Under the pieces are notes generated by a model. The model was given only the letters and a program-made list of their open reading frames with translations, ran no database searches and was not told the DNA's origin. 64,000 bases of DNA, taken from assembly GCA_963697705.1 (NCBI GenBank), contig CAVOPA010000017.1:1550001-1614000 (forward strand). The letters run 5' to 3'. Shown here in pieces: positions 43,248-52,411 of this stretch (position 1 is its first letter; each line of letters opens with the position of its first letter). A program made the translations under genes and the position numbers. The stretch is from CAVUCH01 sp963697705 (GTDB taxonomy: Bacteria; Acidobacteriota; Vicinamibacteria; Vicinamibacterales; JAENWD01).

Positions 43248-45895
43248 TGAGGCGGGCACTTCGAGCGTGGGCCTGGCGGGCGGCGGGCGTGTTCAACGGC
43301 GCGAGGCGCGACCGCGACCTCGCCGACGAAATCGAGGCGCACCTGCGCATGCACGCCGACGACAACGAGCGCGCGGGCCTCACGCCCGAGGAGGCCCGGC
43401 GGCAGGCGGTCCTGGCCTTTGGCGGCGTCGAGCGCGTCACCGAACAGTACCGCGACCGGCGCAGCATCCCGATCATCGACACCACCCTGCAGGATCTCCG
43501 CTACGCCGCGCGCAGCTTCCGCAAGAGCCCCGGGTTCACGGCCGGCGTGCTCCTGGTCCTCGCCCTCGGGATTGGCGCCAACGCGGCCATCTTTACCGTG
43601 GTCAACGCGGTCCTGTTCAAACCATTGCCGTTCGCGGATCCGGACCGGCTCGTCATGGTGTGGCACGTGCCGCCTCCGGCGAGCTTCCCTGGCATGAAGC
43701 AGTTTGCGGTGTCGGCGGCGAACTACCTGGATTGGGAGCGCCGCCAGCACGTGTTCGAGCGGATGGCAATCCAGCACTCCACGCCCTACACGCTGACGGG
43801 CCGCGGCCAGCCGGAGATGCTGCGCGGCGATGATGTGTCGGCCCGGTTCTTCGAGGTGCTCGGTGTCCAGCCGATGGAAGGCCGATGGTTCCTGCCGGAG
43901 GAGAACCAGCCGGGGAGCGAACGCGCCGTCATTCTCAGCCATCGCGTGTGGCAGACACGCTTCGGCGGTGACCGCTCGATCATCAACCGCCCGGTGCTGC
44001 TGAACGGCATCCCGCACACGGTGGTGGGCATCATGGGGCCGGCATTCAGCTACCCCGATTGGGCCCAGGTGTGGACGCCGCTGGCCTGGTCCGAAAAGGA
44101 GCGCGCAGTACGCGGCGAGCACAGCCTCATGGTGGTCGCGCGCCTGGCGCCTGGCGTGACTCTCGGCCAGGCACAGGCGGAGATGACGGCGATTTCGCGG
44201 GCGCTCGAGCAGGAGTACCCCAAAGACGACAAGGGCTGGGGAGCGGTGGTGGTGCCCCTGCGCGACGACCTGGTCGGCGATGCCGGCAGGTCGCTGCTCT
44301 TCCTGCTCGGCGCCGTGGCGTTCGTGCTCCTGATCGCGTGCGCGAACGTGGCCAACCTCGTGCTCGCGCGCACGCTGTCACGCCGCCGCGAGATGGCGCT
44401 GCGCCTCGCCCTCGGTGCTTCCTCCGGGCGCATCGTGCGGCAGATATTGACCGAAACGACGCTGCTCGCGGCGGCGGGCGGCGTACTGGGGCTGCTCGTC
44501 GCCCGCGCGGGGGTGGACCTCATCGTTGCGTTCCTCGGCGACGGACTGCCACAGTGGATGGCGATTCACGTGGATGTGCGTGTGCTGGTGTTCACCGCCG
44601 CGGTGTCGATCGTCACCGGCCTCGCCGCGGGCCTCGCACCCGCGCTGCGCCTCGCCAGGTCCAACGTGACCGACGCGATGAAGGAGGGCGGCCGCGGCGG
44701 GTCCGATCGGTCGGGCGCACGCGTCCGGAGCACGCTCGTCGTCGTGGAGGTCGCGCTGTCGCTCGTTCTCCTCATCGGCGCCGGCCTGCTGATCCGGAGC
44801 CTCTGGACGGTGTACAGCGTCGACCCCGGCTTCGATCTGCACGGCGTGCTGACCGCTTGGGTGTCGCTGCCCGAGCGCCGCTATCCCGAACGCGAACAGC
44901 AGGTGCGCTTCTTCGACGAGGTGATCAACCGCGTGCGGGCAGTGCCCGGCGTGGAGTCGGCCGCGGTCGTGACGGTGCTGCCGCTCAGCGGATCGGGCAA
45001 CAGCTGGCCGATTCAGATCGCGGGACAGCCGACGCTGCCGATGTCAGAACAGCCACAGGTGCAGGGCGACCTGATTACGCCGGGGTACCTGCGCACGATG
45101 CGCATTCCGATCGTGCGCGGTCGTGACTTCACCGACGCGGACAGACTGGGCGCGCCGGCGGTGGCGCTCGTCAGCGAGGCGATGGCGAAGCGTCTCTGGC
45201 CCGGTGCCGATCCGATCGGGCAGCGGCTGACGATTGCCTTCTTTCCGGACGCCATGCGCGAGGTCGTTGGCATCGTCCGGGACGTCAGGGAACGGCAGCT
45301 GACGGAAGCGGGAACCGCGTCCGTGTACCTGCCGTTGACCCAGGCGCCATGGCGAAACGCCGCGTTCGTGGTGCGCACGCCGCTGGCGGCTCCGGAGGCG
45401 CTGGCCTCGGCCCTCGAGGCGGCGGTGCATGCCGTCGATCCGGACCAACCAGTCGTGGATGTCATGAGCATGAACACCGTGGTGGCGCACTCGCTCACCG
45501 ATCGGCAGCTCACGATGTACCTGCTGGCCGCGTTTGCCGGGTTCGCCCTGTTGCTCGCCGCGATTGGCCTCTACAGCGTGCTCGCGTATGGTGTGCGGCA
45601 GCGCATCCGCGAAATCGGCATCCGTATCGCGCTCGGCGCCGGCACGCGCGGCGTCGTGCGGATGGTGATTGGCGACGCGCTGCGCCCGACCCTCATCGGG
45701 ATCGTCGTGGGGCTCCTGGCGGCGGTGACCTTGCGGCGCGTCGTCGGAAGCCTGCTGTTCGGCGTGAGCCCGGGTGATCCGGCGACGTTCGCCGCTGTCG
45801 CGGGGCTGCTCGTGGCGGTGGCGCTCGGGTCGAGCGCGCTGCCCGCGTACTCGGCCACGCGTGTGGACCCCAGTTCGGCGTTGCGGGAGGAATAG
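43247..45895 (+). CDS. ADOP-type FtsX/MacB duplicated permease (module 1)
   Basis: This 882-residue membrane protein is of the acidobacterial duplicated-permease type. The N-terminal soluble region carries LADEIEAHLRMHADDNERAG and LTPEEARRQAVLAFGG. A first membrane helix FTAGVLLVLALGIGANAAIF, a MacB-like periplasmic domain, and an FtsX core (LLFLLGAVAFVLLIACANVA to SNVTDAMKEGG) follow. Then comes a second helix, periplasmic domain and FtsX core (FAGFALLLAAIGLYSVLAYG to the C-terminal ALREE). No ATPase is adjacent; partner ATPases of this class are usually encoded elsewhere or not known. It is coupled to the PadR gene by a 1-base overlap. A role in export or resistance is likely but unproven. 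Confidence 0.92.
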   Translation: MRRALRAWAWRAAGVFNGARRDRDLADEIEAHLRMHADDNERAGLTPEEARRQAVLAFGGVERVTEQYRDRRSIPIIDTTLQDLRYAARSFRKSPGFTAGVLLVLALGIGANAAIFTVVNAVLFKPLPFADPDRLVMVWHVPPPASFPGMKQFAVSAANYLDWERRQHVFERMAIQHSTPYTLTGRGQPEMLRGDDVSARFFEVLGVQPMEGRWFLPEENQPGSERAVILSHRVWQTRFGGDRSIINRPVLLNGIPHTVVGIMGPAFSYPDWAQVWTPLAWSEKERAVRGEHSLMVVARLAPGVTLGQAQAEMTAISRALEQEYPKDDKGWGAVVVPLRDDLVGDAGRSLLFLLGAVAFVLLIACANVANLVLARTLSRRREMALRLALGASSGRIVRQILTETTLLAAAGGVLGLLVARAGVDLIVAFLGDGLPQWMAIHVDVRVLVFTAAVSIVTGLAAGLAPALRLARSNVTDAMKEGGRGGSDRSGARVRSTLVVVEVALSLVLLIGAGLLIRSLWTVYSVDPGFDLHGVLTAWVSLPERRYPEREQQVRFFDEVINRVRAVPGVESAAVVTVLPLSGSGNSWPIQIAGQPTLPMSEQPQVQGDLITPGYLRTMRIPIVRGRDFTDADRLGAPAVALVSEAMAKRLWPGADPIGQRLTIAFFPDAMREVVGIVRDVRERQLTEAGTASVYLPLTQAPWRNAAFVVRTPLAAPEALASALEAAVHAVDPDQPVVDVMSMNTVVAHSLTDRQLTMYLLAAFAGFALLLAAIGLYSVLAYGVRQRIREIGIRIALGAGTRGVVRMVIGDALRPTLIGIVVGLLAAVTLRRVVGSLLFGVSPGDPATFAAVAGLLVAVALGSSALPAYSATRVDPSSALREE

Positions 45896-45899
45896 ACGC

Positions 45900-45925
45900 G
45901 GCGCCGACCTTCGGGTCGGGGCGCC
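45900..45925. terminator. GC-rich hairpin with TTCG loop between permease and glcG remnant
   Basis: GGCGCCGACC, TTCG, GGTCGGGGCGCC: a strong stem with a two-base bulge and a stable UUCG tetraloop, four bases after the permease stop codon. It could serve transcripts from both sides. No U-tract is seen. Confidence 0.55.
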
Positions 45926-45950
45926 AGGCGGCGCTCTCTACCCGCTCCGC

Positions 45951-46160
45951 TCAGAACGCTGCCGCGCCCGCCTCGGCGACCGCGTGGTCCTGGTCGCCGC
46001 TCACGCCGACGGCGCCAACGACGGCGCCGTCCCGCTTCAGGGGCACGCCCCCCGCGAAGATCATCACCTTCCCGTTGTTCGACGCAAGGACATCTCGCCG
46101 CATCGCCGAGCTCATCGGCCATGAAGGACGCCGCCAGTCCGTCTCGGAGACGTGAAATAG
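45951..46160 (-). pseudogene. Remnant of a GlcG/HbpS (DUF336) family gene
   Basis: The minus strand keeps the C-terminal part of a GlcG/HbpS haem-degrading-type protein: GLAASFMADELGD in one frame, then RRDVLASNNGKVMIFAGGVP, LKRDGAVVGAVGVSGDQDH and AVAEAGAAAF in another. This means one base lost near 46105. The N-terminal 60-90 residues of the family are missing; the MATE gene begins there on the other strand. No start or ribosome site is present. It is a truncated, frameshifted relic. Confidence 0.7.
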
Positions 46161-46175
46161 AATCGACGTCACTCC

Positions 46176-47663
46176 GTGGCCGAACCATCTGAGAAGACCG
46201 TCGTCTTGACCGCCCCCGCAGGGGCAAGCCCCGTACGAGCCACGGCCCCGACGCCGTCGACGCCTCCGCAGAGCGCCTCGTACGACCGATCGATCATCGA
46301 AGGACCGCTCGTCAGCGCCGTCTGGCGAATCGCCTGGCCGACGATGCTGCAGAACCTGATTGGCGGCCTGCAGGGCGTGATCGACCAGGCGATGGTGGGG
46401 CATTACGTGGGTTTTGCCGGGAACGCCGCCATCGGGGTCAGCTGGCAGATCTTTCTCGTTCTGATCGTGTTCGTCTCGTCGCTCTTCACCGGCATGAACG
46501 TGCTCGTCGCCCGGTTCGCGGGCGCCGGCGACGTCGAGCGCGTGAACCGCACGGTGTATCAGGCGTTTCTCACCGCGATGGCGCTCTCGCTCGGCGTGCT
46601 CGCGCCGCTCGGGTATGTTCTCTCACCCTCCCTGCTCGGCCTCGTCAATGCGGCGCCCGAGGTGCGGGCAGAGGCGCTGCCGTTCCTGCGCATCCTGTTC
46701 GTGTACAGCGGCGGCATGCTCGTCTTCTTCATGCTGGGCGGTGCACTGCGGTCCGCCGGCGACGCGCGAACGCCGCTCCGCCTGGGCGCGGCCGTCACGG
46801 TGCTGAACGTCGTGCTCAACTTCGTGTTGATCCGTGGATTGGGTCCCATCCCCGCGTTCGGTACGGCGGGCGCCGCAATGGGGACGGTGATGGCGATGGG
46901 CGTGGTGGGTGTCTTCGCGCTGGTGGCACTGGCACGCGGGTGGTGGGTGGTTCGGTTTCCGGCCGGGGGCAGCCTGCGGCCGGACTGGGATATCATCCGC
47001 GCGCTGTTTCGCTTCGGCCTGCCAGCGGGGATGCAGGGGGTCGCGATGAACGTGGCCGGCGTGCTGCTGCTGTCCTTCATCGGCTCCCTGCCGCACAGCG
47101 CCGAGGCACAGGCGGCATATGCCGTCGCGTACCCTGAGCTCTTCTCGTTCGTGACGTGGACGGCCATCGGCCTCATGGGCGCGGCGGCCACGGTCGCCGG
47201 CCAGAACCTCGGTGCCGGTCAGCCGGATCGCGCAGCGGATGCCGTGCATGCGGCCGCACGAATTGCGCTCGCCGTCGCGACGGCTGTGGGCCTGCTGTTT
47301 CTCTTCGTCCCCCGGATGCTCTTGAGCATGTTCGGCATGACCGACGGGGCGGTGGTGGCGCTCGGCGTGCAGCTGCTCCGCTACCTGAGTGTGTCCGGGT
47401 TGTTCGTCGCCGTCGCGCTGACCTACACAGGCGGACTTCAGGGTACCGGAGACACGCGCAGTCCCTTCTACATTTCGGTCGCCTCGCAGGTGGCCGTTCC
47501 GCTGGGCTTCTGCTGGATCGTCCAGCACACGGGCACGCTCGAGGCCGCCGATATCTGGCGCGCCATCCTGCTCGGCCACGTCACCAGATGCGTGTTGAGC
47601 GTCGCCCGGTTCCGGCAGGGCCGGTGGCGACGGATTACGGTCGATCTCGGGCCGAGGTCCTAG
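46176..47663 (+). CDS. MATE-family multidrug efflux transporter
   Basis: This is a 495-residue, 12-helix Na+- or H+-driven exporter. After a polar N-terminal tail of about 40 residues, MATE features appear: VSAVWRIAWPTMLQNLIGGL, VDxxMVG-type IDQAMVGHYVGFAGNAAIG, and the inter-half repeat LFRFGLPAGMQGVAMNVAGV. Late helices include GAAATVAGQNLGAGQPDRA and TYTGGLQGTGDTRSPFYISV. The start is a GTG at 46176 without a good ribosome site. It lies between two PadR-permease modules but has no regulator of its own next to it; co-regulation is possible only by inference. Confidence 0.92.
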   Translation: MAEPSEKTVVLTAPAGASPVRATAPTPSTPPQSASYDRSIIEGPLVSAVWRIAWPTMLQNLIGGLQGVIDQAMVGHYVGFAGNAAIGVSWQIFLVLIVFVSSLFTGMNVLVARFAGAGDVERVNRTVYQAFLTAMALSLGVLAPLGYVLSPSLLGLVNAAPEVRAEALPFLRILFVYSGGMLVFFMLGGALRSAGDARTPLRLGAAVTVLNVVLNFVLIRGLGPIPAFGTAGAAMGTVMAMGVVGVFALVALARGWWVVRFPAGGSLRPDWDIIRALFRFGLPAGMQGVAMNVAGVLLLSFIGSLPHSAEAQAAYAVAYPELFSFVTWTAIGLMGAAATVAGQNLGAGQPDRAADAVHAAARIALAVATAVGLLFLFVPRMLLSMFGMTDGAVVALGVQLLRYLSVSGLFVAVALTYTGGLQGTGDTRSPFYISVASQVAVPLGFCWIVQHTGTLEAADIWRAILLGHVTRCVLSVARFRQGRWRRITVDLGPRS

Positions 47664-47853
47664 CGGCAGTCTCGAGCTTCAGGCCAGGTCCGAAGACCTC
47701 TTTCAGGGTGTCGGCCGCAGTGTGGACCTGCTCTGTATTGATTCCGCAACTGAAGCCCGCGCCGATCAGAGCCTCGTGGTCTCCTGACCTAGCGTGGAAC
47801 AATTCGCGGCCGAATGCGCCGGCGCCTTGACCTCTCGTGCCATGCTCGTGCAA

Positions 47854-47873
47854 TATGTGTGATCACAATACAT
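47854..47873 (+). promoter_or_regulatory. Candidate PadR operator overlapping the start of PadR gene 2
   Basis: TATGTGTGATCACAATACAT: a perfect 10-base palindrome TGTGATCACA flanked by ATGT and ACAT. ATGT-N10/11-ACAT is the well-known PadR box. It covers the start codon, which suggests autorepression by steric block and perhaps a leaderless message. Confidence 0.55.
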
Positions 47874-48216
47874 GGCAGCACCAATTGTGACACCCGAGAT
47901 GAAGAAGGGAAGCGCCGAGCTGCTGATCCTCGCGCTCATCGAGGAGCGACCCCGGCACGGGTACGAGATCAGCAAGCTGATCGCGGCACGGTCGGAGGGC
48001 GCGCTGGAGTTTCACGTCGCCTCCCTGTACCCGTTGCTGTATCGACTCGAAGGCCGGCGGTGGATCGAAGGCCGCTGGGTCGAGAAGGCCGGCCAGCGGC
48101 GTCGGCGCTACTACCGGCTCACGCCCGCCGGCCGGAAGATGCTCGCCGAGCAGCGTTCGGTGTGGCAGGAGTTCGTCCGCGCGCTGGAGCGCGTGGCCGG
48201 CGTCCTGCCGGCGTGA
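47872..48216 (+). CDS. PadR-family transcriptional regulator (module 2)
   Basis: This is a 114-residue winged-helix regulator: KGSAELLILALIEERPRHGY, EISKLIAARSEGALEFHVAS, LYPLLYRLEGRRWIEG, and the wing QRRRRYYRLTPAGRKML. The ATG at 47872 lies inside a PadR-like operator and has no Shine-Dalgarno. The ATG at 47899 (MKKGSAEL) is an alternative start that fits the family N-terminus better. The stop overlaps the permease start by GTGA. It differs clearly from module 1's regulator, so the two modules are not recent duplicates. Confidence 0.92.
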   Translation: MAAPIVTPEMKKGSAELLILALIEERPRHGYEISKLIAARSEGALEFHVASLYPLLYRLEGRRWIEGRWVEKAGQRRRRYYRLTPAGRKMLAEQRSVWQEFVRALERVAGVLPA

Positions 48217-50963
48217 CCGCGATGGAATGGACAGGCATCGTTCGTGAACGGCTGCGCCAGGCCGGGAGCACTGCGCCGCCCGACGCGGTCGTGGATGAAA
48301 TCGCGGAGCATCTGGAGCAGCGCTACGACGAGGCGGTGGCGGCCGGGGCCGACCCTGCCGCTGCCGGCCGCGACGCACTCGCCGATCTCGAGGATCTGCA
48401 GGCCCTCGCGCAGGTGCTGCGGAACAATCCGCAGCCGGATGTGCAGCGAGCGCCGCTGCCGCCGTTCACCGAGGGCCCGCACATGTGGAGCGATCTATCC
48501 GGCGACATTAGATACGCGACCCGGCTGCTGCGCCGAAACTCCGGCTTCGCGGTCGCCGCGCTGCTGACCATCGCACTCGGTGTTGGTGCCGCGACCGCCA
48601 TCTTCAGCGTCGTCGATGCCGTGCTGCTCAGGCCGTTGCCGTATCCCGACGCCGAGCGGCTCGTCGCCGTGTGGGAGACCGATCGCAACAGCGGCACCGT
48701 GCGCGAGCCGGCGTCCCTGCCGGACCTGCTGGACCTGCGCGAGCAATCGCAGCGCATCGACGGGATGGGTGGCGTCATCCCTACCGAGCTCAATCTGACC
48801 GGTACCGGCGAGCCGCGGCGCCTGGCCGGCCTGTACGTCTCGTCCCAGCTGCTCCCGCTGCTCGGGGTGCGGCCCCTCACCGGTCGCCTCTTCACCGGGG
48901 CTGAGCATCAGGCTGGCCGCGACGACGTAGTTGTGATCAGCGAACGGCTGCGGGCCGGGACCTTCACCGGAAACAGCTCCGCGATCGGACGCATGCTGCG
49001 CCTGGATGACCGGCCTCGCACCGTGATTGGCGTCGTCCCCGACACGGCCGACGTCGGGGTGCTGCAGTGGCTGCTCGCGGCCGATTACGGGCGCGGCTTC
49101 GCGGATCGCGACGTGCGGACCCGGGTGGACGTGTGGCTGCCGATCCCGGTCGATCCGCGCGCGTTGCCGAGAGACACGCATCCCGTGCTGACGCTCGGTC
49201 GCATCGGCCGCGGCCATTCGCTAATCGCCGCGCAGCAGGAGCTCGACGCGGTGATGGCCCGTCTGGAGCTCGCGTTTCCGTCCAACCGCGCCCGCGGTGC
49301 ACATGCCGAGCCCTTCACCGACGTCGTGCTCGGCCGCGTGCGCTCGGGGCTGTGGGCGTTGCTGGCGGGTGTCGGCCTCGTGCTCGTCATCGGATGCGTC
49401 AACGTCGCGAACCTCCTGCTCGTTCGTGGCACCCGGCGCTTGCGCGAAGTGGCTGTGCGCACGGCGCTCGGCGCCACGGCTCGCCGCCTGAGGCGACAGT
49501 TTCTCGTCGAGAACGCGCTGCTCGCGCTCGTTGGCGGCGGCCTGGGAATCGCGGTGTCGTTCGCGCTCGTCCGGGTGCTCGTCGCATTGTCGCCCGCCGA
49601 CGTGCCGCGCCTCGAGGCCGCTGTCATCGATGGCCGTGTGCTCGCGATCGCGCTCGCCGTCACGGCGGTCGTGGCGCTCGCCTTCGGTCTCGTCCCGGTG
49701 CTGCAGGCCCGGCGCCTCGACGTGAGCGGGGCGCTGGCCGCCGACGGAGGCCGCGCCGAGACCGGAGCCGGTGCTTCCCGCCGGGTGCGTTCGGGGCTGG
49801 TCGTCGCCGAGATTGCGCTCGCCGTGGTGCTCACCGTCGGTGCCGGGCTGATGGTCCGGACGGTGCTGCGACTGCGGACGGTCAATCCCGGATTCGACGT
49901 CGCGCACGTGCTCAAGGCGGAGTTCCAGCTGCCGCCCAGCCGCTATCCCGTTGACTTTCGCCGGTGGCCGAACTTCGTCGAGATGCACCGGTTCAACGCG
50001 GCATTGCTCGAGCAGGTGCGGCGCCTCCCCGGCGTCGAGTCTGTGGCCCTGGCAGGCAGCCATCCCCTCGACGCCGGCTTCACCAATTCGTTCCAGGTCG
50101 TCGGACGCGAAAGCGAATCGCGCAGCTGGCCTGAGATCGCGGTGCGCCGGATGACCCCCGGATACTTTGCGGCGCTCCGGGTCCCCGCGGTGCGAGGCCG
50201 ATTGCTCCTCGAGAGTGACGACACGAACGCGCCGCCGGTCGTTCTGGTGAACGAAGCCGCGGCGAACCGGTTCTTCGACCGCCGCGATCCCATCGGCCAG
50301 GAGATTCGGTTATGGGGCACGGCCCGCCGGATCGTCGGGATTGTCGGCAACGAGCGGTTCCACGGTGTGGCCGCGGCGCCTGCGCCGGCGGTGTACGCCC
50401 CGCTTGCACAGACGCCGTCGGCAAACGGAGCAGAAGTGCTCCTGGTCCGCGCGGCGCAGCCGGCGGGAATGGAGACCTTGCTGCGCACCGCGATCCGGCG
50501 CGTCGATCCCGCGCTCGCCGTGTTTGGGGAGGAACCGCTGGCGGCGACGCTCACCGAGAGCCTTGGTCAGCGGCGGTTCGTGATGGGGCTGCTCACGGCG
50601 TTTGCTGTCGCGGCGCTGTTCCTGGCGGCGCTCGGCATCTACGGGGTGCTCAGCTACGATGTCGCGCAGCGCCGCCGCGAGATCGGCATCCGCATGGCGC
50701 TTGGGGCCCTGCCGTCGGCCGTCGGTCGACTCGTCGTACGCCGTGGGCTCATTCTGGCGGGGTTCGGCCTGCTGGTGGGGGGGCTCGCCTCCGTCGGCCT
50801 CACCCGGGTGCTCCGGGGTTTGCTGTTCGAGGTCGTACCGGGCGACGTCGCCACGTTGCTGGCGGTGTCCCTGCTGCTCGGCACGGTCGCGGGACTGGCG
50901 AGCTACCTGCCCGCGCGCCGAGTGCTCCAGACGGACCCGATCACAGCACTCCGGGACGAATAG
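48213..50963 (+). CDS. ADOP-type FtsX/MacB duplicated permease (module 2)
   Basis: This 916-residue protein has the same architecture as the permease at 43247. A soluble helical start (APPDAVVDEIAEHLEQRYDE, DALADLEDLQALAQVL) is followed by the first helix AVAALLTIALGVGAATAIFS and a MacB-type periplasmic domain. The FtsX core LWALLAGVGLVLVIGCVNVA and a second set follow, ending LQTDPITALRDE. The GTG at 48213 overlaps the PadR stop by four bases (GTGA); an ATG nine bases later is possible. Translational coupling to the regulator shows the pair is a unit. The exported substrate and the energising ATPase are unknown. Confidence 0.92.
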   Translation: MTAMEWTGIVRERLRQAGSTAPPDAVVDEIAEHLEQRYDEAVAAGADPAAAGRDALADLEDLQALAQVLRNNPQPDVQRAPLPPFTEGPHMWSDLSGDIRYATRLLRRNSGFAVAALLTIALGVGAATAIFSVVDAVLLRPLPYPDAERLVAVWETDRNSGTVREPASLPDLLDLREQSQRIDGMGGVIPTELNLTGTGEPRRLAGLYVSSQLLPLLGVRPLTGRLFTGAEHQAGRDDVVVISERLRAGTFTGNSSAIGRMLRLDDRPRTVIGVVPDTADVGVLQWLLAADYGRGFADRDVRTRVDVWLPIPVDPRALPRDTHPVLTLGRIGRGHSLIAAQQELDAVMARLELAFPSNRARGAHAEPFTDVVLGRVRSGLWALLAGVGLVLVIGCVNVANLLLVRGTRRLREVAVRTALGATARRLRRQFLVENALLALVGGGLGIAVSFALVRVLVALSPADVPRLEAAVIDGRVLAIALAVTAVVALAFGLVPVLQARRLDVSGALAADGGRAETGAGASRRVRSGLVVAEIALAVVLTVGAGLMVRTVLRLRTVNPGFDVAHVLKAEFQLPPSRYPVDFRRWPNFVEMHRFNAALLEQVRRLPGVESVALAGSHPLDAGFTNSFQVVGRESESRSWPEIAVRRMTPGYFAALRVPAVRGRLLLESDDTNAPPVVLVNEAAANRFFDRRDPIGQEIRLWGTARRIVGIVGNERFHGVAAAPAPAVYAPLAQTPSANGAEVLLVRAAQPAGMETLLRTAIRRVDPALAVFGEEPLAATLTESLGQRRFVMGLLTAFAVAALFLAALGIYGVLSYDVAQRRREIGIRMALGALPSAVGRLVVRRGLILAGFGLLVGGLASVGLTRVLRGLLFEVVPGDVATLLAVSLLLGTVAGLASYLPARRVLQTDPITALRDE

Positions 50964-51313
50964 AGAAGGCCGGACAGCCCGCGGAGTGTACCGCCTCGCC
51001 GCACGCCTGCATTCCATTCCCGGAACGCCGCGACAAGAAATTCCGAAGTTCCAGACCGGTTCGACCGGGTTGTCGGCAATCGCCGCGACGGTGCGCACGA
51101 CGTTTGTCGAGCAATCCTGAACACCCGAGGACGCACGCGCGGACGGACACCGAGCGATCTCACGTACTCCAGGTAGCTTGCGTCGATGGTGGCGGGGTCC
51201 TGCGTACCGACGTTTTGCGCACCCACCTGAGAACGTCAGTTGTGCATCGATTCCGCTGCCACCGTAGGATGCACTGTGGGATCCCGATCACCAGAATGCC
51301 AGTCGAAGGTCAC
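50964..51313. other. Gene-free stretch before the LLM oxidoreductase
   Basis: The open frame that enters here from upstream has no family similarity. The only structure noted is a short palindrome, CCGGT-TCG-ACCGG (51056-51068). The promoter for the flavoprotein is presumed here. Confidence 0.4.
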
Positions 51314-52348
51314 ATGACAGACAACGTCGCGATCGGGCTCGACACCTTCGGCGACATCACCGCCAGCACCGATGGCTCTCTGCATTCGGCCGCGCACGTA
51401 CTGCGCGACGTCGTCGACGAAGCGGTCCTCGCCGACGAAGTCGGGCTGCATGCATTCGGCGTCGGCGAGCACCATCGGCGCGATTTTGCGATCTCGGCCC
51501 CGGAGGTCGTCCTCGGCGCGATCGCCAGCCGGACCTCCCGCATCCTCCTGGGATCCGCCGTAACCGTGCTCAGCACCGATGACCCGGTGCGCGTCTTCCA
51601 GCGATTCTCGACCGTCGATGCGCTGTCGAACGGACGCGCCGAGGTCATCCTCGGCCGCGGCTCGTTCACCGAGTCGTATGCGTTGTTCGGGTATGACCTG
51701 TCCCGCTACGAGGAGCTGTTCGAGGACAAGCTGCGGCTGTTCGCGGAGCTGCTCAAATCCGGGCCGGTGACGTGGCAGGGAACGACACGGCCGCCGCTCG
51801 CTGGCGCGACGATGTACCCGCCGATCGAGAACGGTGTCTTGCGCGCGTGGGTTGGCGTCGGCGGGAGCCCCGAGTCGGTGGTCCGGGCGGCGCGCTTTGC
51901 GTTTCCGCTCACGCTGGCCATCATCGGCGGCAGCCCGCAACGCTTCCGCCCGTATGTCGACCTGTATCTCCAATCGCTCCAGAAATTGGGGCGTCCGGTG
52001 CTGCCGGTCGCGGTGCATTCGCCGGGACACGTCGCGGGGACGGACGAACAGGCGAAGAACGAGCTCTGGCCGCACTACCAGGTGATGATCAACCGGATCG
52101 GCGGCGAACGGGGATGGCCGCCGGCGACGCGCGCGCAGTTCGAGCGCGAAGCCGGTCCCGACGGCGCCCTGTGTGTCGGGTCACCTGAAACCGTTGCCAC
52201 CAAGATCGCACGCACCGTTCGCGCGCTCGGGCTGTCGCGCTTCGATCTCAAGTACAGTGCCGGCACACTGCCGCACGCGGCGCTCATGACGAGCATCGAG
52301 TTGATTGGGACCAGGGTCGCGCCGCGAGTCCGCGAACTGCTGGCGTAG
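51314..52348 (+). CDS. LLM-class flavin-dependent oxidoreductase
   Basis: This is a 344-residue luciferase-like TIM-barrel monooxygenase using reduced FMN or F420. Features include a bacterial-luciferase-family opening (VAIGLDTFGDITASTD), DEVGLHAFGVGEHHRRDFAI, RTSRILLGSAVTVLSTDDPV, NGRAEVILGRGSFTESYALF and the C-terminal PETVATKIARTVRALGLSRF. The EHHRRDFAISAPEV block is typical of the SfnB/alkanal-like subgroup often annotated as putative oxidoreductases. The ATG at 51314 has a short AAGG ribosome site; the longer frame upstream is not protein-like. The cofactor and substrate are undetermined. Confidence 0.88.
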   Translation: MTDNVAIGLDTFGDITASTDGSLHSAAHVLRDVVDEAVLADEVGLHAFGVGEHHRRDFAISAPEVVLGAIASRTSRILLGSAVTVLSTDDPVRVFQRFSTVDALSNGRAEVILGRGSFTESYALFGYDLSRYEELFEDKLRLFAELLKSGPVTWQGTTRPPLAGATMYPPIENGVLRAWVGVGGSPESVVRAARFAFPLTLAIIGGSPQRFRPYVDLYLQSLQKLGRPVLPVAVHSPGHVAGTDEQAKNELWPHYQVMINRIGGERGWPPATRAQFEREAGPDGALCVGSPETVATKIARTVRALGLSRFDLKYSAGTLPHAALMTSIELIGTRVAPRVRELLA

Positions 52349-52411
52349 CGCGGAGCGCACCATCATCGAACGGGTCAGTGCCGTCTCCGCCGTGATGAAA
52401 GAGGAACCGTC

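Noticed and set aside
50312..51313. A 330-residue N-terminal extension of the LLM oxidoreductase
   Set aside because: It overlaps the module 2 permease in another frame and is not protein-like; the family starts at 51314.
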